Assembly: GCF_003946245.1 (NCBI RefSeq)
Contig: NZ_RHNN01000005.1
Location: forward strand, 62,001 to 126,000
DNA length: 64,000 nt
Source: Levilactobacillus cerevisiae
GTDB lineage: Bacteria; Bacillota; Bacilli; Lactobacillales; Lactobacillaceae
Direction: 5' to 3'
The position numbers and the translations under genes were made by a program. Shown here piece after piece: positions 49,747 to 58,199 of the stretch (the first letter of the stretch is position 1; the number at the start of each line of letters is the position of its first letter). The notes beneath the pieces were generated by a model. The model made no database searches, was not told the DNA's origin, and saw only the letters and a program-made list of their open reading frames with translations.

Positions 49747-50631
49747 ATGAACTTACATCAATTACGTTATTTTGAATGTGTTGGCCGATTGGAAAACTAT
49801 ACGCAAGCGGCGCAGGAGTTGCGGGTCAGTCAGCCTAGTCTGACGACCGCCATTCATAAACTGGAAGATGAGTTGGACCTGACGTTATTTACCAAGCAGG
49901 GACGGCACATTGTGCTAACCAACACAGGTAGTCAGCTCCTGCAAGTCGTGCAGCACAGTCTTCAGACGCTGGACGATGGGGTGGCGCAGCTTCAGGCGGC
50001 CAATTCTACGCGGCCCGTGACGATTCGCGTCGGCTGTATTCCCACGGTGATCGGCACCTATTTGCCCAAGGTCCTCCACCAGTTCGAGCAGGCGCACACC
50101 CAACAAATCAGCTTTGAACTGCACAGCGTGACGACGGAAAAAATTCAGACCGGGCTGGCGGCAAAACAGTATGACCTCGGCATCGCCGCCACGGATAGTC
50201 GCGAAGCTGGGGTGCTCTACCAGCCACTCCTGAAGCAGGCATTCATCGTCATCGTGGCGCCGGACCACCCGTTAGCCGCGCGCAAACAGTTAGCGTTAAC
50301 CGACTTGGTGGGAGCGGACGTTTTGACCTATACGCCGGACCTGTTGATTGGCCAAAAGGTTCAGCGTACGCTCAAACGGCAGGGGGTGGCCGACCGCTTG
50401 ACGGTCCAGGCTGTCTACCCGGATGAAATCTCGATTGCGGGGATGGTTCAGTCGTCAACAGCGGTCGGACTGGTGGCGGATACGCTTTACCTGGAGGCGT
50501 TCAACCTGGTGAAGATTCCGGTCAACGTGCCAGAGGATTTGCGGGTGATCTACGCCATGTACCACGCGGATAATCCGCAGCATGAGACCTTGCGTCAGTT
50601 GTTTCAGTTATTTAAATCCGCCGCAGAGTGA
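49747..50631 (+). CDS. LysR-type transcriptional regulator
   Basis: 294 residues from ATG 49747 (AGAGG 7 nt upstream). N-terminal winged HTH (NLHQLRYFECVGRLENYTQAAQELRVSQPSLTTAIHKLEDEL) and a C-terminal two-lobed effector domain starting ~residue 90 (VTIRVGCIPTVIGTYLPKVL). Oriented away from the MFS/AroE-like/SDR operon with a ~500-bp shared region, the standard LTTR arrangement, so it likely activates that operon in response to shikimate, quinate or a derivative. Confidence 0.92.
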   Translation: MNLHQLRYFECVGRLENYTQAAQELRVSQPSLTTAIHKLEDELDLTLFTKQGRHIVLTNTGSQLLQVVQHSLQTLDDGVAQLQAANSTRPVTIRVGCIPTVIGTYLPKVLHQFEQAHTQQISFELHSVTTEKIQTGLAAKQYDLGIAATDSREAGVLYQPLLKQAFIVIVAPDHPLAARKQLALTDLVGADVLTYTPDLLIGQKVQRTLKRQGVADRLTVQAVYPDEISIAGMVQSSTAVGLVADTLYLEAFNLVKIPVNVPEDLRVIYAMYHADNPQHETLRQLFQLFKSAAE

Positions 50632-50721
50632 GAAGTCACTTCCCACGAGCCCCAATTTAGGCTAAAATTACCTATTAAGATACTTGGGTGCCGGGAAAAC
50701 TAGTCGTGGTCAGCGCCTCCA

Positions 50722-50888
50722 GGCCGGTGAAAATGGGACCGGGCCGCTGTGGGCGGACGCCTGGAGCCGAAAGGCGGTCTCCAGGCTTACTTTGAGCCTC
50801 GAGAACCGAGTCTCAAAGTTACCAATTATCTAAGCAGCAAAAACCGCTACTAAGATAATTCCCACGGCTAAGCCCATTTTCACCGGCC
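50722..50888 (+). repeat. Structured intergenic repeat, F orientation (copy 14)
   Basis: Closing stem GGCCGGTGAAAATGGG/CCCATTTTCACCGGCC. Hairpins are GCCTGGAG/CTCCAGGC around CCGAAAGGCGGT, CTTTGAGCCTCG.../...GTCTCAAAG and AATTATCTAAG.../...CTAAGATAATT. Confidence 0.88.
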
Positions 50889-51099
50889 TTGCGGCTAACA
50901 CGAGTGGTGGCTGGCACCCAGGTGTCTGAAGGTGACAGGTGGGTGGAATTAAGCAGTCATGTTTTATGGACGCAATCTGTGGTTTTGTCGTAGAACTTTT
51001 GATCAATTGACACAGTGAAACACAAACAGTTAACAAGAGAGACTAAAAATTTTAAGTACAATCCCGTCTGGTTGCGGGTTAAACCAGTGTGAGCCGTGA

Positions 51100-51258
51100 G
51101 GTTGAAAAAAATGGACTCAGCCGGGGGATTTTCTGAGTGGTCTTTGCTCAGAAAATGGTGACTTTGAGACTGGTTCTCAAGGCTCAAAGCAAGTTCGAAG
51201 ACCGGGTCTCAGGCTTCGGACGTCCTTCCGCCAGCGTTCCAGTCCATTTTTTTCAACC
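51100..51258 (-). repeat. Structured intergenic repeat, R orientation (copy 15)
   Basis: Closing stem GGTTGAAAAAAATGGACT/AGTCCATTTTTTTCAACC. Hairpins are GATTTTCTGAG.../...CTCAGAAAAT, CTTTGAGAC.../...GGCTCAAAG and GTTCGAAG.../...CTTCGGAC. It faces copy 14 and lies 78 bp upstream of the PEPCK-like gene. Confidence 0.88.
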
Positions 51259-51335
51259 GGTAAGGCGCTGTAACCCAGAGTCTAACCCGACAACCAGCTG
51301 CGATGTAGGTTACATAATTTGAAAGGGGCTTTTGC

Positions 51336-53054
51336 ATGCTAACACCAGAACCGATTGACTTGGCGGCCTTTTACGCCAATCCAGACCGGAGCGTGGCGGT
51401 CCTCAACTATAACGCCCGCTTCATTACCAGCATTTTTGATTTAGTGAACAGTGAGGAACTTGCCAGCTTTGTGCGGTTATTCTTGGACGAACAGCGCGAC
51501 AAGGTGCCGTTGGACGCCGACCCGACCGCGACGTTTAACCTGGTTTCACCCGAAACTTATCTGAGTACCGTCAAGGCTATCTTGACTGACCAACCGGACG
51601 CTTACAGTCAATTCAAGCCAGCCGACATTTTGGCCAGCATCGAAGACCTGTACTCGTACTACCGGACCTACTTGCGGGTCGCGACCATGACGGTTCGGCA
51701 AAATGACGTGGTCACCAGTGAATTCATGACGATTGATCAGCGTTTCAATGACCTGGTCATTCGCCTTTACCGGACGATTGAAGAAAAACTTCAAGGTCAC
51801 GCGAACCACGTTTACCGTCAAATTAGTGCCGGGTCTAGCGCCTGTGTGCTGCTGGAACAGGTCAAATGGCCCGAACCCGCTGGCTACGAAAAGCTCGGGG
51901 ACATTCGTTTTATTAGTCGCTTAATGTTGCGGCCACCAATGATGCTCCACACCAAGAGCAACAAACGTAAGGGTCTGTTCACGGCGACTAAGGTCAACCC
52001 ACTGGAGAACTTCCAAGGGACCGAGGACGACTGGTTCTGTTACCCGGCTAAAATTGGTGAGAGCCTGGCTTACATTTACTTCCACCGCGACTACCTGGCT
52101 TCCGGGATTGCACTGGCGAACCTGTTCCAATTAGCCGACAGTAGTGAAATTGCTGGCAAGAAGCCCGACTTGGTCCTGTTATTTGGGACGCCCGGCGTTG
52201 CCAGTGACGACCAACCCGAAAATGGCCACTACTTCTACGATGAAGCCAATGGCATTTACGTGGGGCAGGTGCCTTACAACGACCAGACCACTTACTTTGG
52301 CTACATGAAGAAGATGTGTTTGACGCTGCACAACCTGCACATGATTGCCGAAAAGAAGCTGCCAATTCACGGCTCGATGGTTAAGATTACCTTTGCCAAC
52401 GGGAAAACCAAGACGGTGGTCTTCTTCGGTGATTCCGGTGCCGGCAAGTCCGAATCCATTGAAGCGCTGCAAAATGTCGCCGACGAAGAAATTGTAAACA
52501 TTGAAACCATTTTCGATGACATGGGCAGCTTTAGTCTGGCTGACGGCAAGCTTTACGCTCAGGGAACTGAAACCGGGGCGTTTGTCCGGCTCGATGATTT
52601 GAGTAGTGAAGTGGCCTTCAACAACATGGACCGTGGGGTATACATGAACCCCGAACAGAAGAACGCGCGGGTCATCATTCCGGCCAACACCTGGCCACGG
52701 ATCGTTGCTCACCACGAGATCGATATGTGGGTTTACGCCAACAACTATGACGATGCCATTGGGATTCACCGATTCGACGACCAGGAGTCAGCCAAGGCAA
52801 CCTTCGTGGCTGGCAAACGAAAGGCCCTCGGCACCACGGATGAGGTGGGGATGAGTACGACGTTCTTCGCCAACCCATTCGGTCCCGTGCAGGAACAAGC
52901 GGCAACCAAGCCCGTCATCGATGCCGTCTTTGACCGTTTATTCACGGATGACGTCTACGTGGGAGAAATCTTCACCCACCTGGGCAACGACAAGTCCCAA
53001 GATAAGCTGAACGAATCGGCCAGAGAATTATTGCAGGTCCTGTTGAAGCTGTAA
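51336..53054 (+). CDS. Phosphoenolpyruvate carboxykinase-like kinase
   Basis: 572 residues in the PEPCK/HprK P-loop superfamily. A PEPCK-like C-terminal half contains the nucleotide-binding loop as FFGDSGAGKSESIEAL (~367-382; classical ATP-PEPCK has GLSGTGKTTL), followed by EEIVNIETIFDDMGSF in place of the usual metal-binding DDEHGW-type motif. HGSMVKITF precedes it. The N-terminal ~300 residues are family-specific. Whether it interconverts oxaloacetate and PEP or is a diverged protein/metabolite kinase cannot be settled from sequence. Preceded by GAAAGGGGC. Monocistronic. Confidence 0.75.
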   Translation: MLTPEPIDLAAFYANPDRSVAVLNYNARFITSIFDLVNSEELASFVRLFLDEQRDKVPLDADPTATFNLVSPETYLSTVKAILTDQPDAYSQFKPADILASIEDLYSYYRTYLRVATMTVRQNDVVTSEFMTIDQRFNDLVIRLYRTIEEKLQGHANHVYRQISAGSSACVLLEQVKWPEPAGYEKLGDIRFISRLMLRPPMMLHTKSNKRKGLFTATKVNPLENFQGTEDDWFCYPAKIGESLAYIYFHRDYLASGIALANLFQLADSSEIAGKKPDLVLLFGTPGVASDDQPENGHYFYDEANGIYVGQVPYNDQTTYFGYMKKMCLTLHNLHMIAEKKLPIHGSMVKITFANGKTKTVVFFGDSGAGKSESIEALQNVADEEIVNIETIFDDMGSFSLADGKLYAQGTETGAFVRLDDLSSEVAFNNMDRGVYMNPEQKNARVIIPANTWPRIVAHHEIDMWVYANNYDDAIGIHRFDDQESAKATFVAGKRKALGTTDEVGMSTTFFANPFGPVQEQAATKPVIDAVFDRLFTDDVYVGEIFTHLGNDKSQDKLNESARELLQVLLKL

Positions 53055-53132
53055 GGCGAGCAGTGATTTGTACCGGTTCGCGGTGGTCGTGAAGTTGCAT
53101 GACCTCAGCGCTGCTAAAATTAATTGGATGTA

Positions 53133-53178
53133 TGTCAAAAGTCGTGTCGCTCCCATTGTGGGGGTAACACGACTTTTT
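53133..53178. terminator. Terminator between PEPCK-like gene and ABC ATPase gene
   Basis: AAAAGTCGTGT...ACACGACTTTTTT hairpin with inner CCC/GGG pairing, acting on converging genes. Confidence 0.85.
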
Positions 53179-53187
53179 TATAGCTAA

Positions 53188-53793
53188 CTAGTCCAGGTAA
53201 AGGATTTCATCTGCCTGGTCCAGTACCGTTTGAGAATGGGTCGCGACAATCACGATTTTACCCATCCTGGCGAAAGCCGCGAGACTTGTCAGGACTAATT
53301 TTTCGTTCGCCGTGTCCAGTGCCCCGGTCGGCTCGTCCGCCAAGATGATTGGGGGATCCTTCAACAGCATTCTCGCTAGGGCAACGCGCTGACATTCACC
53401 ACCGGACAAGGTAAAAATCTTGCGGTCAAGGTAGTCGGTGCTGAGGCCAAATTGTTCCAGCGCAAATTTTAACTGGGTTGGCCGATACCGCTTCGTCAGG
53501 GTCAAGTTGGTGCGCACCGTCGCGTCGTCGATCAGCGCATAGTTTTGAAAGAGGTAGCCCAAGTAACTGTATAAGTAGCGGTGATTCGCGATTTTGGTGA
53601 TGTCGTGCTTCTGAAAGCAAATGGTCCCGCTGTCTAAATTTTCTAGGGTTGCGATACAGTTTAACAGGGTTGATTTACCCGACCCGGATGGTCCTGAGAG
53701 GGCGTAAATCAGCCCCGGGTGGAAGTTGTACGTTAAATCAGCGAAGATGACGTGGCGGTCAAAGGCCTTTGACGCTGACGAGATGGTTAACAT
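53188..53793 (-). CDS. ABC transporter ATP-binding protein
   Basis: 201 residues with all ATPase motifs: Walker A LSGPSGSGKSTLLN (~32-45), Q-loop in YLGYLFQNYAL, signature LSGGECQRVALAR (~127-139), Walker B PPIILADEPTGALD and His in VATHSQ. LolD/MacB-like subfamily. Its ATG overlaps the permease stop (TAATG), so the two are translationally coupled and form one exporter. Confidence 0.92.
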   Translation of the reverse strand: MLTISSASKAFDRHVIFADLTYNFHPGLIYALSGPSGSGKSTLLNCIATLENLDSGTICFQKHDITKIANHRYLYSYLGYLFQNYALIDDATVRTNLTLTKRYRPTQLKFALEQFGLSTDYLDRKIFTLSGGECQRVALARMLLKDPPIILADEPTGALDTANEKLVLTSLAAFARMGKIVIVATHSQTVLDQADEILYLD

Positions 53794-55811
53794 TAGTTGT
53801 CCCCCTTAAGGCTGGTCTTGAGATGGGTGACGTTGCGCCTGGCTTTGATGACAAGGGTGAGGAGGGTCAGGCCGCTGGCTGCGAGGTAGTAGGTCAAGGT
53901 GACCGGACTAGCTGGCTTCACCACTAACGTGAGGGCCAGCTCCCCTAGGGTGAGACCGGTCAAAATTACGGCGAAGGCGGCGTGAACCTTGACGAGGGAT
54001 TGGCCCATCAACGTGCGAATGGCGTGGTCCTGTTGATAAATGCTCAGGTAGAGGGAGCAGGCTAGAACGCATTCCAACAGGAGCAGACCGACCAATAACG
54101 CTAAGATACTTGCCAGTCGAATAACCTGTTGCCGCTGGGTCTGATAAACCTTACTGGCATAGCTCTTAATATTGGTGTAGCCGCCAATGTGCTGGTATAG
54201 GCCGAGTGCGGTCAATTGGCGGTTTAGGTGACGGTAATCGCTGAAACTAAACGCACCATTTGACAGCATCGAATTCCACAGGCGGTCGGCGTCATCGTTA
54301 TCCCCGCCGAGAGATGCCGGTGAAATCACAATGATGACTGGGTCGGGAACACTAGCGTTATAGTAGCCCAAATCTAAGCCAACCGGATTGTAGGTTAACC
54401 GTTGCTGGTGATTCTCGAGTAACTGGGTGTGGACACGTGGGTGGGCGTCATCGTTTGCCGCCATGTGACGGAGGTTCATTTGATCCACGTAGGCGTTCGT
54501 TAGCTTTTTCCGTTGTTTGGCAAGCTTGGCGGGCAGCAATATGTGGGTCACGGGGTCATTGGCGGAGAAAGTCAGTCGGTGGCCGGAACTGTCCCGCACC
54601 TGATTCAGTCGTAGATACGTCGCGTTCACGAGTAAGACGTTGCCGCCATTGTAATAGTCGCTGTAATCATTGAAGTCTAAGGTTGGCCGCTCTTCGGCTG
54701 CGTTGTAACCCGCATAATTTGCAATGAGTCCGTGATGCTGGGCAGACCATTTTACCAACTGATAGGTCTGCCGATCCTCGACTGCTTGTTCCTGGTCGTT
54801 AATGTTTATGGCAAGTGTGGGAGAGTACCGCGTAGGCAGGCGTGACCAGGTGCTAACCTGTGCTTTGATAGCTTGGCTGGTCAGAAACTGTTGCCCCAAT
54901 GACAAGAGGGCAAACAAAATCAGCAATTCAGTCAAGGTCTTTATCACCAATACGATGGCTAAGGTCAGACGGCTTTTAGCGCGTCCTTTGATTGTTGGCA
55001 GAATGGTGGCTTGCCGATAAGACCATGACCAGATGAGGCCGGCCGCTAAATACACGAGCGTCTGAGCAATGGCCAGTAACAGTGCCAAGTAAGCCGTGAT
55101 CCAGAACACGCCCCAGTGTTGCGCGAAGAAGAGGGTACCGAAGACGGTTCCACAGACGATGGCATAGTTGGTTAGAAAGAACGCTTGGTCACGTAGGAAT
55201 GCTCGCTTGAAAATGGTTCGTTTTGTTAACCCCTGAAGGAGCATGATGTTAGCGGCCCGTAAACTTTTGAAATTGTGAATCACGAGCGTTAAGAACAGTA
55301 AGAGAAGCAGTAGTGCTAAGAAAATACTGTAGTCATTCGCTAGGAGAAAGTCGCTTATCCGTAAATGCCAGTTTTCTGATTTGCGCTCAAAGGTTAATCC
55401 CAGGCTAGTGAGTTCATGGCGCATGACCTGCGAGCTAATGGGGCCAAAGACGTACAAGGGATAACGTAGGTCACTAGTTAAGAATTCAGAACGGGAAGCC
55501 AGCGCTGATTTTGAAATCTGATTGGCGGTAAAGTGATGGGCCTTGCCCAGAACATAATAGCTGGGATGGGCGTCAGCACTGGGCGTGGGTACCCAAAACT
55601 CTTTAACGATGTTGATCTGGTGATGATTGGCAAAGCTTTCTAAGCGGTGATTGATTTCGTTAGACGTTAGTTTGTTAGCGCTGTGGGTGATGTTGTACGG
55701 TTGTTCAAGGCTAGAGAGACCGGTTGCGCCAACCGATTGACTGAAAGCCCAGAGTAGGAACCCGAAGCCAATGGCGACGATGATGAGAACGGCATTGCGA
55801 ATTTTATTCAT
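53793..55811 (-). CDS. DUF1430-type bacteriocin-associated membrane protein (FtsX-like permease)
   Basis: 672 residues. One N-terminal span (~5-25), a large extracytoplasmic domain (~30-155), three central spans (~160-310), a second extracytoplasmic domain (~330-565) and three C-terminal spans. This is the architecture of DUF1430 proteins (bacteriocin-associated, putative immunity) and resembles MacB/FtsX permeases. With the coupled ATPase it likely exports or removes an antimicrobial peptide or lipid-linked molecule. No structural bacteriocin gene is adjacent. Confidence 0.8.
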   Translation of the reverse strand: MNKIRNAVLIIVAIGFGFLLWAFSQSVGATGLSSLEQPYNITHSANKLTSNEINHRLESFANHHQINIVKEFWVPTPSADAHPSYYVLGKAHHFTANQISKSALASRSEFLTSDLRYPLYVFGPISSQVMRHELTSLGLTFERKSENWHLRISDFLLANDYSIFLALLLLLLFLTLVIHNFKSLRAANIMLLQGLTKRTIFKRAFLRDQAFFLTNYAIVCGTVFGTLFFAQHWGVFWITAYLALLLAIAQTLVYLAAGLIWSWSYRQATILPTIKGRAKSRLTLAIVLVIKTLTELLILFALLSLGQQFLTSQAIKAQVSTWSRLPTRYSPTLAININDQEQAVEDRQTYQLVKWSAQHHGLIANYAGYNAAEERPTLDFNDYSDYYNGGNVLLVNATYLRLNQVRDSSGHRLTFSANDPVTHILLPAKLAKQRKKLTNAYVDQMNLRHMAANDDAHPRVHTQLLENHQQRLTYNPVGLDLGYYNASVPDPVIIVISPASLGGDNDDADRLWNSMLSNGAFSFSDYRHLNRQLTALGLYQHIGGYTNIKSYASKVYQTQRQQVIRLASILALLVGLLLLECVLACSLYLSIYQQDHAIRTLMGQSLVKVHAAFAVILTGLTLGELALTLVVKPASPVTLTYYLAASGLTLLTLVIKARRNVTHLKTSLKGDN

Positions 55812-56059
55812 GGTTTAGGCTCCTCGTTTGTTAGAGGTTATCATAGACTGAATTTTTGTTCAATGGCAGAATGATACATACGATGTCCAATTATAACGAA
55901 ATTAATATTTCAAACGCTGCTAGACCGGTTAGACAGGGCAAATTTGTTGGATTATCGCTTCCAGCTAAATTTATTTTTTTGTTTTTTTCTGCATATAACC
56001 CGGCGAAAATGATTTCATCAGTAATCTAGTATCCTTTAGACAAATCCTAAAAGTAAAGT

Positions 56060-56110
56060 CGAAAAAAGCGGCAGACCAGCAAGCATAACCTTGCCAGTCT
56101 ACCGCTTTAT
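56060..56110 (-). terminator. Terminator downstream of the etf operon
   Basis: On the - strand AAAGCGGTAGAC...GTCTGCCGCTTTTTT. It follows the structured repeat beyond etfA. The rest of 55812-56180 is AT-rich and holds the permease promoter region only. Confidence 0.7.
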
Positions 56111-56206
56111 AATTGTAGAAATCAGTATCAATCAGGTGCACAGACAGTCATGACCACGGGCCCCGACGCACAACTAAAATTGCACAACAATCGTAGCCGA
56201 AGGAAG

Positions 56207-56369
56207 CCAGGGACGCAGCCAGCTGTGTCGGTGTTCTAAGACCGAGCGTTCCCCTCGGCCTTAGAACACGGGACGACCTTGGAAACTCGCGGTTTGGGCG
56301 AGGTTTCAAGTCGAGGTGGAAGCCCGTTTCTCAGGCTGGAACTGGCCCCACAGCAGGCGGAGTCCCTGG
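56207..56369 (-). repeat. Structured intergenic repeat, R orientation (copy 16)
   Basis: Closing stem CCAGGGAC/GTCCCTGG. Hairpins are TTCTAAGACCGAG/CTCGGCCTTAGAA, CTTGGAAACTCG.../...CGAGGTTTCAAG and AGCCCG...CAGGCT. Confidence 0.85.
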
Positions 56370-56418
56370 AATCCGCAGGCGGCCAATGTTCCTGTGTCCT
56401 AAATCACTAAAACAATCT

Positions 56419-57384
56419 TTAGTTAAAAGCCGCCAAAAGAGCGGTCATGAATGCCTGGGCGTCGCCGACGTAGCCGTAATCGGCCACCTCAAAGATGGGC
56501 GCCCGTTCATCCGAGTTCACGGCGACAATGGTCTGTGAATCCTGCATCCCCACCAAATACTGAACGGCACCGCTAATCCCAAAGTTGATGATCAACTCGG
56601 GATGAATCGTGTTGCCACTCTGGCCGATCTGGTCGTCGTGGGTGAAGCGGTCCTGGTCCGTCAATGGCCGGGAAACGCCAATCCGACCGCCGAGCTTTTC
56701 AGCGAGCTTGGTGGCGTTAGCAATAGTTGCGGCACTGGCGGCACCACGCCCCAGGGCAACGACGCGACTGGCATCGCCAACTGTGGTGGCCGTGTTGACC
56801 ACTGGTACGGCGGCTTTGACTTGCAGGCGGTCAACGGGGTGGAAGGTCACCGTATCCGTGGTCACCGTGGCGTCTCCAGCAGCGGGGGTTGCCACGAAGG
56901 TGTTCGGCCGAACCGTGGCCATTTGCGGCCGGTGGTCCGGACAGATAATTTCGCACATGATGTTATCGCCGTAGGATGGCTTGGTGGCGACCAAGGTGTC
57001 GTCATCAAAACGCAGGTCCAGGCAGTCGGCGGTCAGTCCCGTTTGGAGCTTGGCCTGTAGCCGGGGCGCAATGGAGCGACCGGTAATTGTTGCGCCAAAT
57101 AGTAGTGAATTTGGTTGGTATTTTTCAACCAACTGTTGCAGGGCATCGGCATGCTCAGCGTCCGTGGCCGTTGGGAAGCGGTCGTCACGCACGACCCGAA
57201 TTTCGTCGGGGCCATACGCCTTGAGCTCGTCTTCCAAGTGGTCGGTGGTGGCTTCCAGCAAGATCGTCACGACGTTAAATTGGTCGCCGGCTAATCCCTT
57301 GGCCTTCGTAATCAGTTGTTGGGTGGTGGGTTCGATGTGATCTAAGCGGCGTTCCGCAATGACCCATAATTCTGGTTTTGACAT
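56419..57384 (-). CDS. etfA: Electron transfer flavoprotein alpha subunit
   Basis: 321 residues. The FAD-binding C-terminal domain is clear: GRGAASAATIANATKLAEKLGGRIGVSRPL, GQSGNTIHPELIINFGISGAVQYLVGMQDSQTIVAVNSDERAPIFEVADYG. The N-terminal domain (~1-190) carries LLFGATITGRSIAPRLQAKL. Pairs with EtfB (14 bp upstream) to carry electrons to or from the acyl-CoA dehydrogenase encoded by the first gene of the operon. Last gene of acd-etfB-etfA. Confidence 0.95.
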   Translation of the reverse strand: MSKPELWVIAERRLDHIEPTTQQLITKAKGLAGDQFNVVTILLEATTDHLEDELKAYGPDEIRVVRDDRFPTATDAEHADALQQLVEKYQPNSLLFGATITGRSIAPRLQAKLQTGLTADCLDLRFDDDTLVATKPSYGDNIMCEIICPDHRPQMATVRPNTFVATPAAGDATVTTDTVTFHPVDRLQVKAAVPVVNTATTVGDASRVVALGRGAASAATIANATKLAEKLGGRIGVSRPLTDQDRFTHDDQIGQSGNTIHPELIINFGISGAVQYLVGMQDSQTIVAVNSDERAPIFEVADYGYVGDAQAFMTALLAAFN

Positions 57385-57397
57385 AGCAGCTTCCTCC

Positions 57398-58189
57398 TTA
57401 GATTAGTTGTCGTTCCTTCAGCGCCTTGATCAACTGGCTGGCGGCCTCACTCGGCGTACCGGTCAGTGGCGTTAGCTCCCGTTTGACCGGCTCTGGCGCG
57501 TAGACCTTGGTCACAATCGTGGGTGAACCGGCCTGGCCCAAACGAGAATCGTCCAGGTCGAGGTCGTCGTGGTGCCAAACGGTGAGGGACTTGGCAAAGC
57601 TGAGCTGAATGTTACGTGGCGTGGGATAACGCGGCGTGTTGAGTTCGCTCCGGACACTAACCACGGCGGGCAGTTGGGCAACCAGCGTCTGCTTGGTGTC
57701 CTCCAGCAGGCGTTCGGCTGTGACTTCATTGGCACCACTCAGTCGTAAGCTGGCCGCGTAGGTGATTTGTGGTTGGTGGAGAAATTCAGCCACAATGGGG
57801 CCCACCTGACCGGTATCGGCGTCAACGGCTTGGCGACCAAATAAAATCAGGTCGGCGTGGTCGATTTTCTTCAGGGCTTGAGCAATCACGTAACCGGTCG
57901 CCAAGGTATCGGCACCGGCAAAGGCCCGGTCAGACAGGAGGTATCCCTCATCGGCGCCCATGGCCATGCCCTCGCGCAGGGATTCGGCGTAGTCGTCGGG
58001 GCCCATCGTCAGGAGGGCGACCTGCACGTCGTCACGGCTATCCTTCAAGGTCAGCGCCAGTTCGATGGCATTTTTATCAAATGGATTCATCACACCGGCC
58101 AGGCCACGGCGATCCAGGTTGTGGGTGACGGGGTCAATCGTGACGTCGTTGGTTTCTGGAACTTGTTTGATACAAACCACAATTTTCAT
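57398..58189 (-). CDS. etfB: Electron transfer flavoprotein beta subunit
   Basis: 263 residues from ATG 58189 (GGAGG upstream; an ORF extension to 58261 lacks a ribosome site). Features: MKIVVCIKQVPETNDV, NPFDKNAIELAL, MGADEGYLLSDRAFAGADTLATGY, ILFGRQAVDADTGQVGPIVAEFL and VVSVRSELNTPRYPT. The GRQA-DaDTgQvGP segment is where bifurcating Etfs bind their second FAD; whether this one bifurcates is open. Confidence 0.95.
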   Translation of the reverse strand: MKIVVCIKQVPETNDVTIDPVTHNLDRRGLAGVMNPFDKNAIELALTLKDSRDDVQVALLTMGPDDYAESLREGMAMGADEGYLLSDRAFAGADTLATGYVIAQALKKIDHADLILFGRQAVDADTGQVGPIVAEFLHQPQITYAASLRLSGANEVTAERLLEDTKQTLVAQLPAVVSVRSELNTPRYPTPRNIQLSFAKSLTVWHHDDLDLDDSRLGQAGSPTIVTKVYAPEPVKRELTPLTGTPSEAASQLIKALKERQLI

Positions 58190-58199
58190 GGGGAACCTC

